Source: an uncultured Bacteroides sp.
GTDB taxonomy: Bacteria > Bacteroidota > Bacteroidia > Bacteroidales > Bacteroidaceae
Assembly (NCBI RefSeq): GCF_963676325.1
Contig: NZ_OY781099.1
Coordinates: 3,906,001-3,970,000, forward strand
Length of the DNA: 64,000 bases
Direction of reading: 5' to 3'
In this document: in pieces, positions 1 through 9,079 of the stretch
Position numbering within the stretch: the stretch's first letter is position 1
How the letters are laid out: each line of letters opens with the position of its first letter
The notes under the pieces: generated by a model
Databases searched by the model: none
What the model was told of the DNA's origin: nothing
The model's input: only the letters and a program-made list of their open reading frames with translations
Made by a program: the position numbers and the translations under genes

Positions 1-968
1 CCTTTTGCTACAGCATGAAGAGGATCTTCTGCTATGTGGAAAGGAATATTAATCTTATCTGTTAAACGTTTATCAAGACCTCTCAAGAGAGCACCGCCAC
101 CAGCTAGGTAGATACCATTGTGAACGATATCTGCGTACAATTCAGGTGGAGTCTGTTCCAATGCACTTAAAATAGCAGTTTCCATCTTTGCGATAGATTT
201 CTCTAAACAGTGAGCAATCTCCTGGTAACAAACGGGAACTTCCATTGGAAGTGCAGTCATTCTGTTAGGTCCATGAACAATAAAATCCTCAGGTGCATCT
301 TCAAGTTCTGTCAATGCAGCACCTACATGAATCTTAATCTGTTCTGCAGTGCGTTCACCAACCTTAAGATTATGCTGACGTCCCATATACTCCTGAATAT
401 CAGAAGTAAGATCATCTCCAGCGATACGGATGGACTTGTTTGAAACAATACCACCTAATGAAATAACTGCAATTTCAGTAGAACCACCACCTATATCAAC
501 AATCATATTTCCTTCCGGAGCTTCAACATCTATACCAATACCAATAGCTGCAGCCATTGGTTCAAATATCAAATAAACATCGCGTCCGCCCGCATGTTCT
601 GCAGAGTCACGTACAGCACGTAATTCAACTTCGGTACTTCCTGATGGAACACAGATAACCATTCTCAAAGAAGGAGAGAAAAATCTGTTGTGTGTATTCA
701 TCATCTTAATCATACCACGCATCATTTGCTCACATGCATAAAAGTCAGCAATCACACCATCACGAAGAGGACGGATAGTTCTGATATTCTCATGTGTTTT
801 CCCATGCATCTGGCGTGCCTTTTCACCAACGGCAATCATTTTGTCCGTACGTCTGTCCAAAGCAACAACAGAGGGTTCATCAACGACTATCTTTCCGTTG
901 GTGATAATGATGGTATTGGCTGTTCCCAAATCCATCGCTATTTCTTGTGTGAAAGAAAATAATCCCAT
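1..968 (-). CDS. mreB: Rod shape-determining protein MreB (partial, C-terminus off the left edge)
   Basis: Translating the minus strand from the ATG at 968 gives about 322 residues of an uninterrupted MreB-type actin fold: the phosphate-1 loop MDLGTANT near residue 12, the IVDIGGGSTE phosphate-2 segment and the LAGGGALLRGLD adenosine-binding segment near the window edge. Family knowledge: MreB polymerises under the inner membrane and guides the elongation peptidoglycan machinery. It starts 6 bp after the purH stop and is probably co-transcribed with it. The last 20 or so residues lie outside the window. Identification is secure because all actin-family signature blocks are present in order. 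Confidence 0.97.
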   Translation of the reverse strand, partial: MGLFSFTQEIAMDLGTANTIIITNGKIVVDEPSVVALDRRTDKMIAVGEKARQMHGKTHENIRTIRPLRDGVIADFYACEQMMRGMIKMMNTHNRFFSPSLRMVICVPSGSTEVELRAVRDSAEHAGGRDVYLIFEPMAAAIGIGIDVEAPEGNMIVDIGGGSTEIAVISLGGIVSNKSIRIAGDDLTSDIQEYMGRQHNLKVGERTAEQIKIHVGAALTELEDAPEDFIVHGPNRMTALPMEVPVCYQEIAHCLEKSIAKMETAILSALEQTPPELYADIVHNGIYLAGGGALLRGLDKRLTDKINIPFHIAEDPLHAVAK

Positions 969-974
969 TTTTTA

Positions 975-2498
975 TTAATGTTTAAAATGTCTGAAACCAG
1001 TCGTAACCATAGCTACGCCATTTTCATTACAATAATCAAAAGACAGCTGATCCTTAATAGATCCGCCTGGTTGAATAACTGAAGTAATACCTTCCTTATG
1101 TGCTATCTCCACACAATCAGGGAATGGGAAGAATGCATCACTAGCCATAACAGCACCCTGCAAGTCAAAAGCAAAGGATTTCGCCTTTTCTATAGCTTGT
1201 TTCAATGCATCTACACGAGAAGTCTGCCCAATACCACTTGCCAAAAGTTGTTTTCCTTTTGCCAGAACAATGGCATTTGACTTACTGTTTTTCACAATCT
1301 TGTTAGCGAACAACATATCTTCGATTTCCTGCTCTGTTGGAGCCTTATCAGTTACAGTCTTCAGATCTGCAGAAGTTTCTATTTTCAAATCTTTGTCTTG
1401 TACCAAAACGCCATTCAATAATGAGCGGAACTGTTTTTTAGGGAATTTAGCTTCCTTGCGAACCAAGACAATGCGATTTTTCTTTTGAGTCAAAATTTCC
1501 AAAGCATCAACATCATAATCAGGTGCAATGATAATTTCAAAGAAAATCTTATTTATTTCTTCTGCAGCAGCCTTGTCAATAACAGCATTCGTAATCAGAA
1601 CTCCACCAAAAGCAGAGACTGGGTCAGCAGCCAAAGCATCTGTCCAAGCTTCAGCCACAGTAGGACGTGAAGCTATGCCACATGCATTATTATGTTTTAA
1701 TACAGCAAATGTCAAATCTTCGAATTCATCAATCAAATCTACAGCTGCATTTATATCAAGCAAATTATTGTATGAAATTTCTTTTCCATGAATCTGGTCA
1801 AAAATTGCATCCAGATTTCCAAAGAATACACCTTTCTGGTGAGGGTTTTCGCCATATCTAAGTGATTTCTGTTCGTTCACTGAGCTACGGAATGCTGAGC
1901 CATCTTCACCATCAAAGTAATTAAATATAGCAGAATCATAATGTGAAGAAACAGCAAATGCCTCTTTGGCAAACCAGCGACGTTCTTCAATAGAGCTTGT
2001 TGCTCCGTGTTCCATCAACATATCTGCCAATGGTTTATATTGAGTCTGAGAAGCTACGATAACAACATCCTTAAAATTCTTAGCTGCTGCACGGATTAAT
2101 GAAATACCACCAATATCAATCTTCTCTACAATTGCAGCCTCTCCAGCACCTGAAGCAACTGTTGCTTCAAAAGGATAAAGATCTACAATAACCAAATCAA
2201 TTTCAGGAATTTCATATTTTTCTATTTGCTGAAGATCTTGTTCTACATCTCTCCGACACAAAATACCGCCAAAAACTTTCGGATGAAGAGTTTTTACCCT
2301 GCCACCTAAAATTGAGGGATAAGTAGTAAGGTCTTCTACAGCCTTACAAGGGAACCCTAGAGATTCAATAAACTGACGTGTACCTCCTGTTGACAGAAAT
2401 TCAACTCCTTCCTCGTGAAGTTTGGTGATCAAATCATCCAGTCCTTCTTTATGGTAAACCGACACGAGAGCGGTTTTAATTTTTTTTGTTTCAGACAT
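975..2498 (-). CDS. purH: Bifunctional AICAR formyltransferase / IMP cyclohydrolase PurH
   Basis: A 507-residue protein of the usual PurH length. The N-terminal MGS-like IMP cyclohydrolase domain begins with ALVSVYHKEGLDDL and carries LSTGGTRQFI, GGRVKTLHPKVFGG and DLYPFEATV. The C-terminal AICAR formyltransferase domain has the SLRYGENPHQ block, LKHNNACGIA and SDAFFPFPDCVE. It catalyses the last two steps of IMP synthesis in the cytoplasm. It lies immediately upstream of mreB with a 6-bp gap, a likely operon. A host-type promoter precedes it at 2527-2558. The ATG at 2498 fits the conserved N-terminus. Confidence 0.98.
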   Translation of the reverse strand: MSETKKIKTALVSVYHKEGLDDLITKLHEEGVEFLSTGGTRQFIESLGFPCKAVEDLTTYPSILGGRVKTLHPKVFGGILCRRDVEQDLQQIEKYEIPEIDLVIVDLYPFEATVASGAGEAAIVEKIDIGGISLIRAAAKNFKDVVIVASQTQYKPLADMLMEHGATSSIEERRWFAKEAFAVSSHYDSAIFNYFDGEDGSAFRSSVNEQKSLRYGENPHQKGVFFGNLDAIFDQIHGKEISYNNLLDINAAVDLIDEFEDLTFAVLKHNNACGIASRPTVAEAWTDALAADPVSAFGGVLITNAVIDKAAAEEINKIFFEIIIAPDYDVDALEILTQKKNRIVLVRKEAKFPKKQFRSLLNGVLVQDKDLKIETSADLKTVTDKAPTEQEIEDMLFANKIVKNSKSNAIVLAKGKQLLASGIGQTSRVDALKQAIEKAKSFAFDLQGAVMASDAFFPFPDCVEIAHKEGITSVIQPGGSIKDQLSFDYCNENGVAMVTTGFRHFKH

Positions 2499-2526
2499 TT
2501 AATTGCATATTAGGTGTTTCGATGCG

Positions 2527-2558
2527 CAAAGGTACAAATTATTGTTTTACCCGAACAA
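2527..2558 (-). promoter_or_regulatory. Bacteroides-type promoter of purH-mreB
   Basis: On the minus strand TTG at 2556-2558 is followed after 21 bp by TACCTTTG (plus-strand CAAAGGTA, 2527-2534), matching TTG-N19-21-TAnnTTTG. It sits about 29 bp upstream of the purH start. Confidence 0.75.
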
Positions 2559-2673
2559 AAATATAGTTGGTTTTATGAATATTTTCACATGTTTTTTAAC
2601 GAAAGAATGAAAGACTTACCAAAAATTAAAATTTAGCAGGGCAATATTGAATATTTCGAAGTATAAAAAATAA

Positions 2674-2712
2674 GAAAAAGGCACCCAAGAGTGGAAGCCT
2701 CTCAAATGCCTT
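2674..2712 (-). terminator. Intrinsic terminator downstream of the tRNA gene
   Basis: On the minus strand AAGGCA and TGCCTT form the stem base, with a second inner pairing (GAGAG/CTCTT), followed by TTTTTC. It begins about 12 nt after the tRNA 3' end and fits termination of a single-gene tRNA transcript. Confidence 0.65.
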
Positions 2713-2723
2713 ATTCTTAAAAG

Positions 2724-2797
2724 TAGCGGGACCCAGGATTGAACTGGGGACCTCATGATTATGAATCATGCGCTCTAACCGGCTGAGCTATCCCGCC
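2724..2797 (-). tRNA. tRNA-Met (anticodon CAT)
   Basis: A 74-nt cloverleaf can be folded: acceptor GGCGGGA/TCCCGCT with discriminator A, D-arm GCTC/GAGC, anticodon stem CATGA/TCATG with loop TTCATAA (anticodon CAT), and T-arm CCCAG/CTGGG with TTCAATC. CCA is not encoded. The anticodon stem lacks the three G-C pairs of an initiator, so it is elongator Met. A lysidine-modified Ile tRNA shares this anticodon and cannot be fully excluded by eye. Confidence 0.93.
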
Positions 2798-2989
2798 ATT
2801 TTTCTAATGCGGTGCAAAGGTAAGCAAAACTTTGAAACCTGCAAAATTTTCCCACACTTTTTTCTGCATTTATGGCTCAAAAGCCCTCATTTATTTAAAA
2901 AACAAGAGAAAAAACACATAAAATGAGCCTCATATATGTAGAATCTAAAAAAAAGTCTTTATATTGCCAACGCAAAAAACACGATCACT

Positions 2990-3376
2990 ATGAAGAAAGA
3001 GAAAATTCATATAGAATATCCTTTAAACGCATCCTCACGTAGCATTTTATGGAATGCAATAAGCACTCCGGTTGGCTTGGAAGACTGGTTTGCAGATAAA
3101 GTTCAAATAAAAGATAAGGCATTTACTTTCACTTGGGGGAAATCTGAAGTCAGAATGGCAGAGATGATTGGCATAAGAATTAATTCTTTTGTTCGGTTCC
3201 ATTGGTTAGATGATGAAGATGAAAAGAGTTACTTCGAACTAAAAATGAATTATAATGAACTAACAGGAGATTATGTCCTGGAAGTTACGGATCATGTTGA
3301 TCCGGAAGAGAAAGATGACCAGTTTGAGTTATGGAATTCAGAGATTGACAAACTCAAAAGAGCATATGGAATGTAG
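2990..3376 (+). CDS. START-like domain protein (SRPBCC superfamily)
   Basis: A 128-residue protein with the pattern of Bacteroidetes START-like proteins: MKKEKIHIEYPLNASSRSILWNAISTP, then GLEDWFADKV, an FTWGKSEV strand and an acidic C-terminal helix (DPEEKDDQFELWNSEIDKLKRAYG). SRPBCC folds form a deep hydrophobic pocket; the ligand here is unknown. No signal peptide, so cytoplasmic. It is a conserved single-domain protein of usual length placed just upstream of the LptF/G gene. The ATG at 2990 gives the conserved N-terminus. Function beyond the fold is not established. Confidence 0.8.
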   Translation: MKKEKIHIEYPLNASSRSILWNAISTPVGLEDWFADKVQIKDKAFTFTWGKSEVRMAEMIGIRINSFVRFHWLDDEDEKSYFELKMNYNELTGDYVLEVTDHVDPEEKDDQFELWNSEIDKLKRAYGM

Positions 3377-3462
3377 CTTCTAATCTATAAAAATAATCAA
3401 AAGTATGCGGGAACATCTTTTTTTATATTAATTTTGTCGGATAATTGTACAAGATAAAAAAG

Positions 3463-5364
3463 ATGCTACGCATAAAGAAATTAGATATATTCATTATCAG
3501 GAGTTTCATCCTCCTTTTTTTAGGGACATTCTTCATCTGCCTTTTCATCTTTATGATGCAATTTTTGTGGAGGTATGTCGACGATTTAGTTGGTAAAGGA
3601 CTAGCAATAAGCGTTTTATCGGAGTTTTTCTTTTATGCGATACTAACCTTAGTGCCCACAGCTCTCCCTTTGGCTGTTCTGCTCGCATCTTTAATGACTT
3701 TTGGTAATTTTGGTGAACGCTATGAACTGCTTGCTATAAAAGCTGCAGGTATATCCTTAATCAGGGTTATGCGTCCCCTTATTATCTTCACTCTTTTTAT
3801 TTGCGCTACTTCATTCTATTTCCAGAATGTAGTTGCCCCTAAAGCACAAGTAAAGTTATGGACTTTACTAATCTCCATGAAACAGAAATCTCCTGAATTA
3901 GAAATTCCTGAAGGAGTTTTTTACGACGAGATTGAGGGTTATAATCTTTATATAAAGCATAAAAACAAAGATACCGGAACATTATATAATATCATGATTT
4001 ATAATTTCTCTGATGGATTTGATAATGCACATATTATTGTAGCCGATTCCGGCAAGCTGGAAATGACCGCTGATAAGCAACATCTAAATCTACACTTATA
4101 TAGCGGAGAAATGTTTGAGAATCTGAAATCTCAAAGTGGTTCGATAGAAAATGTGCCTTACAGACGGGAAAGTTTTAAAGAGAAGCATTCAATTATTGAG
4201 TTTAATTCCAACTTTAATATGGTTGATGAGAGCTTCATGAACAACCAGTACCAGAGTAAAAACATGGTTCAGCTTCAAAGTGCTGTTGACTCAATGACCC
4301 ACATCGTAGATAGCATCGGGCAGTCTTTCTACACTGAAGCTAAAAAATACAATTATACTCTAACAGGACTTACTAAGCAGGATACACTTAAAATAAAGAA
4401 TTCCAGATTATCTGCTATAAATACCGACAGCCTATTCAACAACTTTTCATTAACTGAAAAAGAGAGAGTGGTTGCAAGTGCATTAAGTAATTCTCAGAAT
4501 ATTGGCAACGACTGGAAATTTAAGAGTTTTAATACTGCAGAAACGGATACTCGCATCCGGAAACATGAAATGGAATGGCATAAAAAGATAGCATTATCCC
4601 TTTCCTGCCTAATATTCTTCTTCATCGGAGCTCCATTGGGTGGTATCATCCGGAAAGGTGGTCTTGGTATGCCAGTAGTAATTTCTGTTTTAATTTTCAT
4701 TATCTACTATATAATAGATACATCAGGATATAAGATGGCCAGAGATGCAAAATGGATACTTTGGACTGGCATGTGGATCAGTTCATTAATCTTAGCTCCG
4801 GTGGGTATCTTTTTCACCTATAAATCGAATAATGATTCAGTTGTGCTGAATGCCGATACATATATTAACTGGATAAGAAAGATTATCGGCATCCGAGACA
4901 CCCGCCATCTGTCTAGAAAAGAAGTTATAATTCAGGATCCTAATTATGAAAAAGGGAACGAGAATCTGAATCTATTATATAATGAGTGTGAAGAATACAT
5001 ATCAAAGAATAGGTTAAAAAGGGCACCCAACTATTTTACTATATGGAAGAACAATGAAAAGGATGAAAAAGTCATCGCAATAAATGAGCACCTCGAAGAA
5101 ATCATTGAAGATATTGCAAATAGTAAAGATATAAAAGTATTAAGTATGCTGAACAACTACCCCATAATGTCTGTTCATGCACATAGATGTCCTTTCAACA
5201 GCCAGTCACTTAACATAGCTACCGGTATATTACTACCTATAGGAATCATTTTCTATTTCCGTATATGGGCCTTTAGAATCCGGTTATATAAGGATCTTAA
5301 ATTAATAAATAAGATAAACAGAGATTTACAAGACATGATTAGAAAACAAAAAGATAATATATAA
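3463..5364 (+). CDS. LptF/LptG family lipopolysaccharide export permease
   Basis: Membrane permease of the YjgP/YjgQ (LptF/LptG) family, which with LptB moves LPS from the inner membrane to the Lpt bridge. Three N-terminal membrane helices (IRSFILLFLGTFFICLFIFMM, a proline-rich PTALPLAVLLASLMTFG helix, IIFTLFICATSFYF) are followed by a periplasmic beta-jellyroll and at least three C-terminal helices beginning LSCLIFFFIGAPLGGIIRKGG. The first ATG with a normal N-terminus is 3463 (633 aa); an in-frame TTG at 3445 would add six residues. A host-like -7 box TAATTTTG lies at 3429-3436. About 630 residues is long because of an extra C-terminal cytoplasmic segment and a last hydrophobic helix, common in Bacteroidetes. 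ribBA follows 3 bp downstream. Confidence 0.9.
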   Translation: MLRIKKLDIFIIRSFILLFLGTFFICLFIFMMQFLWRYVDDLVGKGLAISVLSEFFFYAILTLVPTALPLAVLLASLMTFGNFGERYELLAIKAAGISLIRVMRPLIIFTLFICATSFYFQNVVAPKAQVKLWTLLISMKQKSPELEIPEGVFYDEIEGYNLYIKHKNKDTGTLYNIMIYNFSDGFDNAHIIVADSGKLEMTADKQHLNLHLYSGEMFENLKSQSGSIENVPYRRESFKEKHSIIEFNSNFNMVDESFMNNQYQSKNMVQLQSAVDSMTHIVDSIGQSFYTEAKKYNYTLTGLTKQDTLKIKNSRLSAINTDSLFNNFSLTEKERVVASALSNSQNIGNDWKFKSFNTAETDTRIRKHEMEWHKKIALSLSCLIFFFIGAPLGGIIRKGGLGMPVVISVLIFIIYYIIDTSGYKMARDAKWILWTGMWISSLILAPVGIFFTYKSNNDSVVLNADTYINWIRKIIGIRDTRHLSRKEVIIQDPNYEKGNENLNLLYNECEEYISKNRLKRAPNYFTIWKNNEKDEKVIAINEHLEEIIEDIANSKDIKVLSMLNNYPIMSVHAHRCPFNSQSLNIATGILLPIGIIFYFRIWAFRIRLYKDLKLINKINRDLQDMIRKQKDNI

Positions 5365-5367
5365 GGA

Positions 5368-6582
5368 ATGGAAAATATTAAACTAAATACAATAGAAGAA
5401 GCTATTGAAGACTTTCGCGAAGGTAAATTCATAATTGTAGTAGATGATGAAGATCGTGAAAACGAGGGTGATTTTATCATTGCCGCAGAAAAAATAACAC
5501 CGGAAAAAGTCAACTTCATGTTAAAATATGGGCGCGGAGTTTTATGCGCTCCTATTTCAGAAGAACGTTGCGAGGAGTTAGAACTGGATATGCAGGTTTC
5601 AACTAACACCTCTATCTATGAAACTCCTTTCACCGTAACAATAGACTTACTGGAGGGATGCACCACAGGTGTTTCTATGCACGACAGGGCAGCAACAATC
5701 AAAGCGCTGGCTAATCCGGATATTAAGCCAAGCGATTTTGGACGTCCGGGACACATTAACCCATTAAGAGCCAGATCACGCGGAGTACTTCGTCGCTCGG
5801 GACACACTGAAGCAACAGTTGATATGGCTCGTCTGGCTGGTCTTTATCCAGCAGGTGCATTAATTGAAATCATCAATGAAGATGGAACAATGGCCCGTCT
5901 TCCGGAACTTATAGAAGTATCCAAAAAATTCGATATCAAAATCATCACCATCAAAGACCTTATTGCTTACCGTCTAAAGATGGAATCAATTATTGAAAAG
6001 GGAGAAGAAGTTGATATGCCAACTCAGTATGGCCATTTCCGCCTTATTCCTTTCCGTCAGACATCAAATGGACTAGAACATATTGCCTTAATAAAAGGTG
6101 AATGGAAAGAAGATGAGCCTGTTTTGGTAAGAGTACACTCTTCTTGCATGACTGGTGATATCTTTGGCTCCTGCCGTTGTGAATGTGGCGAGCAATTGCA
6201 TAAGGCGATGGCCGAAATTGAGAAAGCAGGCAAAGGTGTCGTTATTTACATGAATCAGGAAGGACGTGGCATCGGACTCATGAACAAAATCAAAGCATAC
6301 AAGCTTCAGGAAGAGGGATTTGATACTGTTGATGCAAACCTGCATTTAGGATTTAATGCAGACGAACGTGATTACGGTGTAGGTGCAGAAATTCTGCGGG
6401 AAATAGGTGTTCGTAAAATGAGATTAATCACCAACAACCCGGTTAAACGAATTGGGCTCGAAGCATATGGATTAGAGATTGTGGAAAATGTTGGAATTGA
6501 AATTACCCCTAATCAATATAATGAGCGATATTTAAAAACAAAAAAAGAGCGGATGGGGCACTCTCTTCATTTTACAAAGTGA
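5368..6582 (+). CDS. ribBA: Bifunctional DHBP synthase / GTP cyclohydrolase II RibBA
   Basis: 404 residues with both riboflavin-entry activities. The N-terminal RibB half has DDEDRENEGDFI, TGVSMHDRA and GRPGHINPLRAR with GHTEA. The C-terminal RibA half has the zinc cysteines in HSSCMTGDIFGSCRCECG, the GTP-binding NQEGRGIGLMNK, and RLITNNPVKRIGLEAYG. RibA makes the pyrimidine precursor from GTP; RibB makes the four-carbon unit from ribulose 5-phosphate. It follows the permease gene after 3 bp and is probably co-transcribed. All catalytic blocks of both halves are visible, so both functions should be intact. Confidence 0.97.
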   Translation: MENIKLNTIEEAIEDFREGKFIIVVDDEDRENEGDFIIAAEKITPEKVNFMLKYGRGVLCAPISEERCEELELDMQVSTNTSIYETPFTVTIDLLEGCTTGVSMHDRAATIKALANPDIKPSDFGRPGHINPLRARSRGVLRRSGHTEATVDMARLAGLYPAGALIEIINEDGTMARLPELIEVSKKFDIKIITIKDLIAYRLKMESIIEKGEEVDMPTQYGHFRLIPFRQTSNGLEHIALIKGEWKEDEPVLVRVHSSCMTGDIFGSCRCECGEQLHKAMAEIEKAGKGVVIYMNQEGRGIGLMNKIKAYKLQEEGFDTVDANLHLGFNADERDYGVGAEILREIGVRKMRLITNNPVKRIGLEAYGLEIVENVGIEITPNQYNERYLKTKKERMGHSLHFTK

Positions 6583-6701
6583 CACAAAAAACTATGTATT
6601 TTAAGTATCTAGTTAAAGAAGTCTCTTATTCTGTTTTCTAAATTCATTTATTTTATCTTATTTTGCATCGCGAAATAGACCAACTATAAACAAGTTAAAT
6701 T

Positions 6702-7895
6702 ATGAATCAACTTTCAGACCGTTTGAACAGCCTTTCTCCTTCAGAGACTTTAGCAATGTCTCAGAAGAGTAATGAGCTAAAAGCTCAGGGCATTGATGTC
6801 ATTAATCTTAGTGTAGGAGAACCAGATTTCTTTACTCCTGACCACATTAAGGAAGCTGCTAAAAAAGCTATTGATGACAACTTCTCTTTTTATTCTCCCG
6901 TACCAGGCTACTTGCCTCTTCGTAAAGCTATTGCAGCTAAATTAAAGAATGAAAATGGCCTGGATTATAAACCTGAACAAATTGTTTGTTCTAATGGAGC
7001 TAAACAATCTGTATGTAATACCTTATTATGTATTATAGGCCCGGAAGATGAAGTCATTATACCAGCCCCATATTGGGTTAGCTATATTGAAATGGTAAAA
7101 CTAGCTGAAGGTAAGAGCGTAATTGTTCCTGCAGGCATAGAGCAAAACTTCAAAATTACACCAGCTCAATTAGAAGCAGCTATCACTCCAAAGACCAAAG
7201 CTATTATTCTTTGTTCCCCATCCAATCCAACAGGTAGTGTTTATAGCAAAGCCGAATTAAAAGGATTAGTCGATGTTTTGGTTAAATATCCTAATATCAT
7301 GGTTATTGCCGATGAAATCTATGAGCACATCAACTATATCGGAAAGCATGAAAGTATTGCTCAGTTCCCTGAAATCAAAGAGCGTGTTGCTTTGATCAAC
7401 GGAGTCTCTAAAGCATACGCTATGACAGGTTGGAGACTTGGTTTTGTTGCAGCTCCTGAATGGTTGGCAAAAGCAAGCAATAAACTTCAGGGACAATATA
7501 CATCAGGTCCTTCTTCTATTGCCCAGAAAGCATCTGAAGCGGCATTTGCTGGAGATCAGGCACCTGTTGAAGAGATGCGCAAAGCATTTGAACGTCGCCG
7601 CAATCTTGTTCTTGGATTAATAAAAGAAATTCCGGGACTTGAATGCAACACTCCTGATGGTGCTTTCTATGTATTTCCAAAATGTAACACCTATTTCGGG
7701 ACATCATTCGGAGATCGTAAAATCAATGATTCTGCAGACTTAGCTATGTATTTACTGGAAGAAGGACACGTAGCTTGTGTTGGAGGTGTTGCATTTGGAG
7801 CACCTGAGTGCATTCGCTTATCTTATGCTACTTCAGACGAAAATCTGGTTGAAGCTATTAAAAGAATCAAGCAAGCATTGGCAAACCTGAAATAA
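6702..7895 (+). CDS. Class I/II PLP-dependent aminotransferase (aspartate aminotransferase type)
   Basis: 397 residues, usual for subgroup I-gamma aspartate aminotransferases. Visible are INLSVGEPDFFTPDHI, the cofactor-binding SNGAKQSV, APYWVSYIEM, LCSPSNPTGSVY with the conserved Asn, ADEIYEHINY, the Schiff-base lysine in GVSKAYAMTGWRLGF and the carboxylate-binding Arg in ECIRLSYA. It transfers amino groups between aspartate (or related amino acids) and 2-oxoglutarate in the cytoplasm. It stands alone, with 119 bp upstream and a strong hairpin terminator downstream. Exact substrate preference cannot be read from sequence. Confidence 0.93.
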   Translation: MNQLSDRLNSLSPSETLAMSQKSNELKAQGIDVINLSVGEPDFFTPDHIKEAAKKAIDDNFSFYSPVPGYLPLRKAIAAKLKNENGLDYKPEQIVCSNGAKQSVCNTLLCIIGPEDEVIIPAPYWVSYIEMVKLAEGKSVIVPAGIEQNFKITPAQLEAAITPKTKAIILCSPSNPTGSVYSKAELKGLVDVLVKYPNIMVIADEIYEHINYIGKHESIAQFPEIKERVALINGVSKAYAMTGWRLGFVAAPEWLAKASNKLQGQYTSGPSSIAQKASEAAFAGDQAPVEEMRKAFERRRNLVLGLIKEIPGLECNTPDGAFYVFPKCNTYFGTSFGDRKINDSADLAMYLLEEGHVACVGGVAFGAPECIRLSYATSDENLVEAIKRIKQALANLK

Positions 7896-7949
7896 ATAAA
7901 ATACGTATGGGTTTATTCTCTTTAGGGGATAGGCTCATACTAACTAATA

Positions 7950-7985
7950 AAAAAGGCTATCTCGTTTGAGACAGCCTTTTTTATT
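7950..7985. terminator. Bidirectional intrinsic terminator between the aminotransferase and ferredoxin genes
   Basis: AAAAAGGCTATCTC and GAGACAGCCTTTTT form a near-perfect stem around a GTTT loop, with A and T tracts on both sides. The flanking genes converge on it. Confidence 0.88.
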
Positions 7986-8001
7986 TACCCTAAGGGATTT
8001 T

Positions 8002-8172
8002 TTAATTTGCAGGATGTATTGCTTCAGAAGGACAAACATCAGCACAAGTTCCACAATCTGTACAGATTTCTGGATTGATAGAATAGATATCACCTTCAGA
8101 GATAGCTTCTACTGGACACTCATCAATACAAGTTCCACAAGCAATACAGTCATCACTAATTACGTAAGCCAT
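8002..8172 (-). CDS. 2[4Fe-4S] bacterial-type ferredoxin
   Basis: A short 56-codon gene read from the ATG at 8172. It has two CxxCxxCxxxCP motifs: CIACGTCIDECPVEAI and CTDCGTCADVCPSEAI, the arrangement of clostridial-type ferredoxins binding two [4Fe-4S] clusters. Such proteins shuttle electrons for pyruvate:ferredoxin oxidoreductase and other anaerobic enzymes in the cytoplasm. The protein begins MAYVISDDCIACG and ends within a few residues of the second cluster, so it is complete. A -7 like box on the minus strand (plus-strand CAAAAATA, 8210-8217) lies about 38 bp upstream. It converges with the aminotransferase. Confidence 0.96.
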   Translation of the reverse strand: MAYVISDDCIACGTCIDECPVEAISEGDIYSINPEICTDCGTCADVCPSEAIHPAN

Positions 8173-8373
8173 TTTCTTTAATTTTAATTATTAGTACTAA
8201 TTTCATCAGCAAAAATAAATATTAAATTCTTTTTCCTACTACATTTCATCTATAAATTATCATAATTTGTATTTTATCTAAATAGAAAAATCATAATTCA
8301 GTTTTATTTGTTTCTTTCCTGCAATAAGAGCCGCACTTCATCGTTATACTAAAAATACAAGAACAATCTGAAA

Positions 8374-9075
8374 TTGAAACGAATATTCATCATATTACTT
8401 TCCTTTGCATTCGCTTTAGGCATTAGCGCGCAAATGAAGAAGATTCAGAATCGTCCTTATATCGATCAAAGGAGACTGCATTATGGCTTCCTCATTGGTC
8501 TCCACACTCAGGACCTAAAGTTCATAAACAATGGATTTATTACAGAAAACGGAGAATCATGGTTTGCAGATGTAGCAAGTTATTCTCCTGGATTCAGTGT
8601 TGGAGTGTTAGGCGAGCTCTATTTAACCAGGAGCTTGGCACTTCGGGCCATCCCTACACTTCATTTTGGCGACAAAATCGTTATATTCAAAGAGCAAGCA
8701 AGTAAAGAAGAGACCAGACAGCAGATAAAATCCACTTACCTGTCTCTTCCTCTGGATTTAAAATTCAGTGCCGAACGGTTTAATAACTACAGACCATATA
8801 TTATGGCAGGAATTAACCCCACTGTTGATTTAAGCATTAAGAAGAACAGCACTCTGTTAATTAAAAGTGCAGACTGCTATCTTGAAGCAGGTGTAGGCTG
8901 TGATTTTTACCTACCCTACTTTAAACTTATCCCTGAACTAAAGTTCTGCTTTGGATTAAGTAACCTTTTGCAATCAAACCGAACCGACTTAAATGACAAG
9001 TCTCTCTTAAAATATACACAATCAGTAGATAAGATAAGTTCCCGGATGATCGTATTATCATTCTATTTTGAGTAA
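8374..9075 (+). CDS. PorT-type outer membrane beta-barrel protein
   Basis: 233 residues with a signal peptide (KRIFIILLSFAFALGISAQ) and then alternating beta-strand segments typical of the Bacteroidetes PorT/outer-membrane beta-barrel family, ending in the aromatic IVLSFYFE. The start must be TTG at 8374: no ATG gives the signal peptide and the first in-frame ATG falls after the cleavage site. Family members are small outer-membrane barrels; PorT itself is needed for type IX secretion in Porphyromonas, but membership in the wider family does not prove that role here. It converges with the GH3/beta-lactamase fusion gene 4 bp away. Confidence 0.75.
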   Translation: MKRIFIILLSFAFALGISAQMKKIQNRPYIDQRRLHYGFLIGLHTQDLKFINNGFITENGESWFADVASYSPGFSVGVLGELYLTRSLALRAIPTLHFGDKIVIFKEQASKEETRQQIKSTYLSLPLDLKFSAERFNNYRPYIMAGINPTVDLSIKKNSTLLIKSADCYLEAGVGCDFYLPYFKLIPELKFCFGLSNLLQSNRTDLNDKSLLKYTQSVDKISSRMIVLSFYFE

Positions 9076-9079
9076 TTAA

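Noticed and set aside
2724..2797. tRNA as prophage attachment site
   Set aside because: It lies about 34 kb from the phage boundary and is flanked by core genes.
5253..7707. Antisense ORFs within ribBA and the aminotransferase
   Set aside because: They are shadows of strongly supported genes on the other strand.
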